Assembly (NCBI RefSeq): GCF_000525775.1
Contig: NZ_JALU01000002.1
Location: forward strand, 43,938 to 107,937
Direction: 5' to 3'
Origin: Mogibacterium timidum ATCC 33093
GTDB lineage: Bacteria > Bacillota > Clostridia > Peptostreptococcales > Anaerovoracaceae
Length of the DNA stretch: 64,000 nt
Part shown: positions 62,268-64,000 of the stretch, in pieces
Layout of the letters: the number at the start of each line of letters is the position of its first letter
How positions within the stretch are numbered: the first letter of the stretch is position 1
Notes under the pieces: generated by a model
What the model was told of the DNA's origin: nothing
Databases searched by the model: none
Seen by the model: the letters and a program-made list of their open reading frames with translations, nothing else
Translations under genes and position numbers: made by a program

Positions 62268-64000
62268 TATCTGCCGTATCGAAGGAGTTTGTAATAAGCT
62301 TTACCGATAAGGATGCACCAAGTGATAATAAGGATTTCACACTTACCAACAAGAAGTCGGAATACAAGGTAACGTACAAAATCGTCAAGAATCCGGCGGG
62401 AGAGGAAATCCCTGCAGGAAGTCCTACGGCGCCTGTTGATTCCAAGACTTACAATCAGCATGCGACCGTTGACGTGAAGCCTGACCTGTCCATGTCAGGA
62501 TATATCTTTACAGGCTGGCATACCGAAAGCGGACAGAAGGTCACTGTCAAGGATAATGACAGCTCGTTTGAGATGCCGAACGGTGATGTCGAACTTGTTG
62601 GCTACTGGATCAAGAATACGACTGAGGTTTCAGGAGAGAAGACTTGGAACGATGCCGATGATCAGGATGGGAAGCGTCCGGACAAGATCACGGTAAACCT
62701 CTTGGCAAACGGAAATCCTGTTAAATCGATGGAGGTAAAGTCTGACGCAAGCGGAAAGTGGAAATATACCTTCAAGGATGTAGCCAAGTATGATAATGCC
62801 GGCAGAGAAATAGTATATACCGTAACGGAAAATGCAGTAGCTGAATACACACCTGCAATCAGCGGTTATAACATCAAGAACAGTTACACTCCGAAGAAGA
62901 CTTCGGTTACTGTAACCAAGAGATGGGATGATAGCGACAATCAGGACGGGAAACGTCCGAACAGCATCAAGGTACAGCTGTACGGAAATGATGATAAAGT
63001 CGGAAATGAAGTAGAAATTACCGATGGAAGCGGATGGAGCTATACATGGAATAACCTTCCTGAGAAGAAGGCAGGAAAGACTATAAAGTATACGGTAAAG
63101 GAAGCAGAATCGATAAACGGCTACACTGCATCCTATAATAATGAGAATCAGGGAAATATAATCATCAGCAACAAACATGTTCCGGAGAAAACAAAGGTAG
63201 AAGGGGAGAAGACCTGGAACGACAGGAATGACCAGGACGGAAAGCGCCCTAAGGAGATCACTGTAAACCTTCTGGCAAACGGAAAAGAAGTTAAGAAGGT
63301 GAAAGCTACAGCAGCTAATGGTTGGAAATACAGCTTTACCGACCTTCCGAAGTATGAAAACGGAAGGGTGATTAAGTACACCGTAACGGAGGATGCTGTG
63401 AATGGATATACTCCGGATATTGACGGTTATAACATCAGGAACAGTTATACCCCCGAAGAGACAAGCGTAACGGTTACAAAGGGTTGGGACGATGCGAACA
63501 ATCAGGACGGAAAGCGCCCTAAGAGCGTCAAGGTTCAGCTGTATGCAAATGGTGAAAAGAAGGGAGCAGAGGTAGAGCTTGGTGATGGAAATATCTGGAC
63601 TCATACATGGACAAAGCTTCCGAAGAAAGCTGGTGGGAAAGATATAGAGTATACTGTAAAAGAGACTACGAAGGTAGAAGGTTATACTGCGGAAGTAGAT
63701 AACAGCAATACGGGAAATATCAGGATCATGAACATCCACAAGCCTGAAGTTACGGAAGTCAACGGTAAGAAGGTATGGAATGACAAGGATGACCAGGACG
63801 GAAAGCGGCCTAAGGAAATCACTGTAAATCTTCTGGCGAATGTAAGAGAAGTTAAGAATGTTAAGGCTACAGCAGCTACCGACTGGAAATACAGCTTTAC
63901 CGATCTTCCGAAGTACGAAAACGGAAGGGTGATCAAGTACACCGTAACGGAAAACACCGTAGATGACTACAATACCGAGATAGAAGGCTATGATATCAAA
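62268..64000 (+). CDS. Cna-B-type surface protein, exon 2 (continues past window)
   Basis: An open frame without a start codon of its own. It continues exon 1 after splicing and runs off the right edge. It first encodes LSAVSKEFVISFTDKDAPSD, then a Listeria-Bacteroides-type repeat (YKVTYKIVKNPAGEEIP ending SGYIFTGWHTESGQKV; about 62350-62610). At least five Cna-B units follow, each with a WxDxxDQDGKRP core. The true C-terminus and any sortase anchor lie outside the window. Together with exon 1 the mature product would exceed 1000 residues. Confidence 0.88.
62617..64000 (+). repeat. Alternating Cna-B repeats (A-B-A-B-A)
   Basis: Two unit types of about 90 residues alternate. Type A reads EKTWNDxxDQDGKRP then ITVNLLAN; type B reads TSVTVTKRWDD then IKVQLY. 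Approximate boundaries are A 62617-62886, B 62887-63180, A 63181-63450, B 63451-63738, and A from 63739 to the edge (incomplete). The later copies are closer to each other than to the first, which suggests recent duplication. Confidence 0.85.

Overview
This window reads as a chromosomal segment of a strictly anaerobic, Gram-positive member of the Clostridia. The grounds are an Rnf complex in the order rnfCDGEA, a T-box leader on thrS, a NiaR repressor with its operator, butyrate kinase with a PduL-type phosphotransacylase, strong GGAGG ribosome binding sites, and cell-wall proteins with Cna-B, DUF11 and sortase-type anchors. An oral Anaerovoracaceae (Clostridiales Family XIII, Mogibacterium / Eubacterium-like) organism would fit. 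That placement is inference, strengthened by an antigen I/II-like adhesin of a type best known from oral streptococci.

Layout. 1-9.4 kb, minus strand: the Rnf ion pump, an Orn/Lys/Arg decarboxylase-family enzyme, seryl-tRNA synthetase and glutamine synthetase. 9.4-15 kb, minus: a very large UPF0182 membrane protein and an acidic zinc-ribbon membrane protein. 15.3-16 kb: tRNA-Lys(CTT) followed by a decayed ISL3 transposase. 16-27.7 kb: metabolic and envelope genes on both strands, namely an acyl-CoA synthetase, a secreted 3D-like protein, an ArsB/NhaD-type permease, a PHP phosphoesterase, ApbE, a NusG_II / Gx-transporter pair, a DUF1858 protein, a DUF2156 protein and a GNAT protein carrying a 60-bp minisatellite.

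27.7-36.1 kb is AT-rich accessory DNA: a 1005-residue antigen I/II-like adhesin, a complete IS30-family element, and a four-gene sigma factor / membrane protein / ABC exporter operon. 36.2-40.7 kb is a fermentation block (pduL divergent from buk, aminotransferase, MFS carrier). 41-45.2 kb holds a NiaR-controlled EIIC-like transporter, niaR and the T-box-controlled thrS. 45.2-58.1 kb is mostly housekeeping: a cluster of small unknown genes, asnS, an EF-G paralogue, an AI-2E-family transporter with an ABC exporter, radA, and an OmpR-type two-component system.

58.2-64 kb is a large Cna-B-repeat surface protein gene split by a group II intron of about 2.75 kb that encodes its own maturase. Exon phases and an IBS1/EBS1 match show that splicing would restore the reading frame. 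The gene runs off the right edge and shows no signal peptide.

Functional links. ApbE is the kind of enzyme that flavinylates RnfG and RnfD, and its NusG_II / Gx neighbours suggest a flavin-linked extracytosolic redox function. PduL and butyrate kinase would turn an acyl-CoA into acid and ATP, plausibly from amino-acid fermentation given the adjacent aminotransferase and carrier. The most distinctive features are the chimeric adhesin, the intron-split surface gene, the in-frame minisatellite in the GNAT enzyme, the palindromic NiaR operator on an EIIC-like gene, and a possible structured leader RNA upstream of the decarboxylase.
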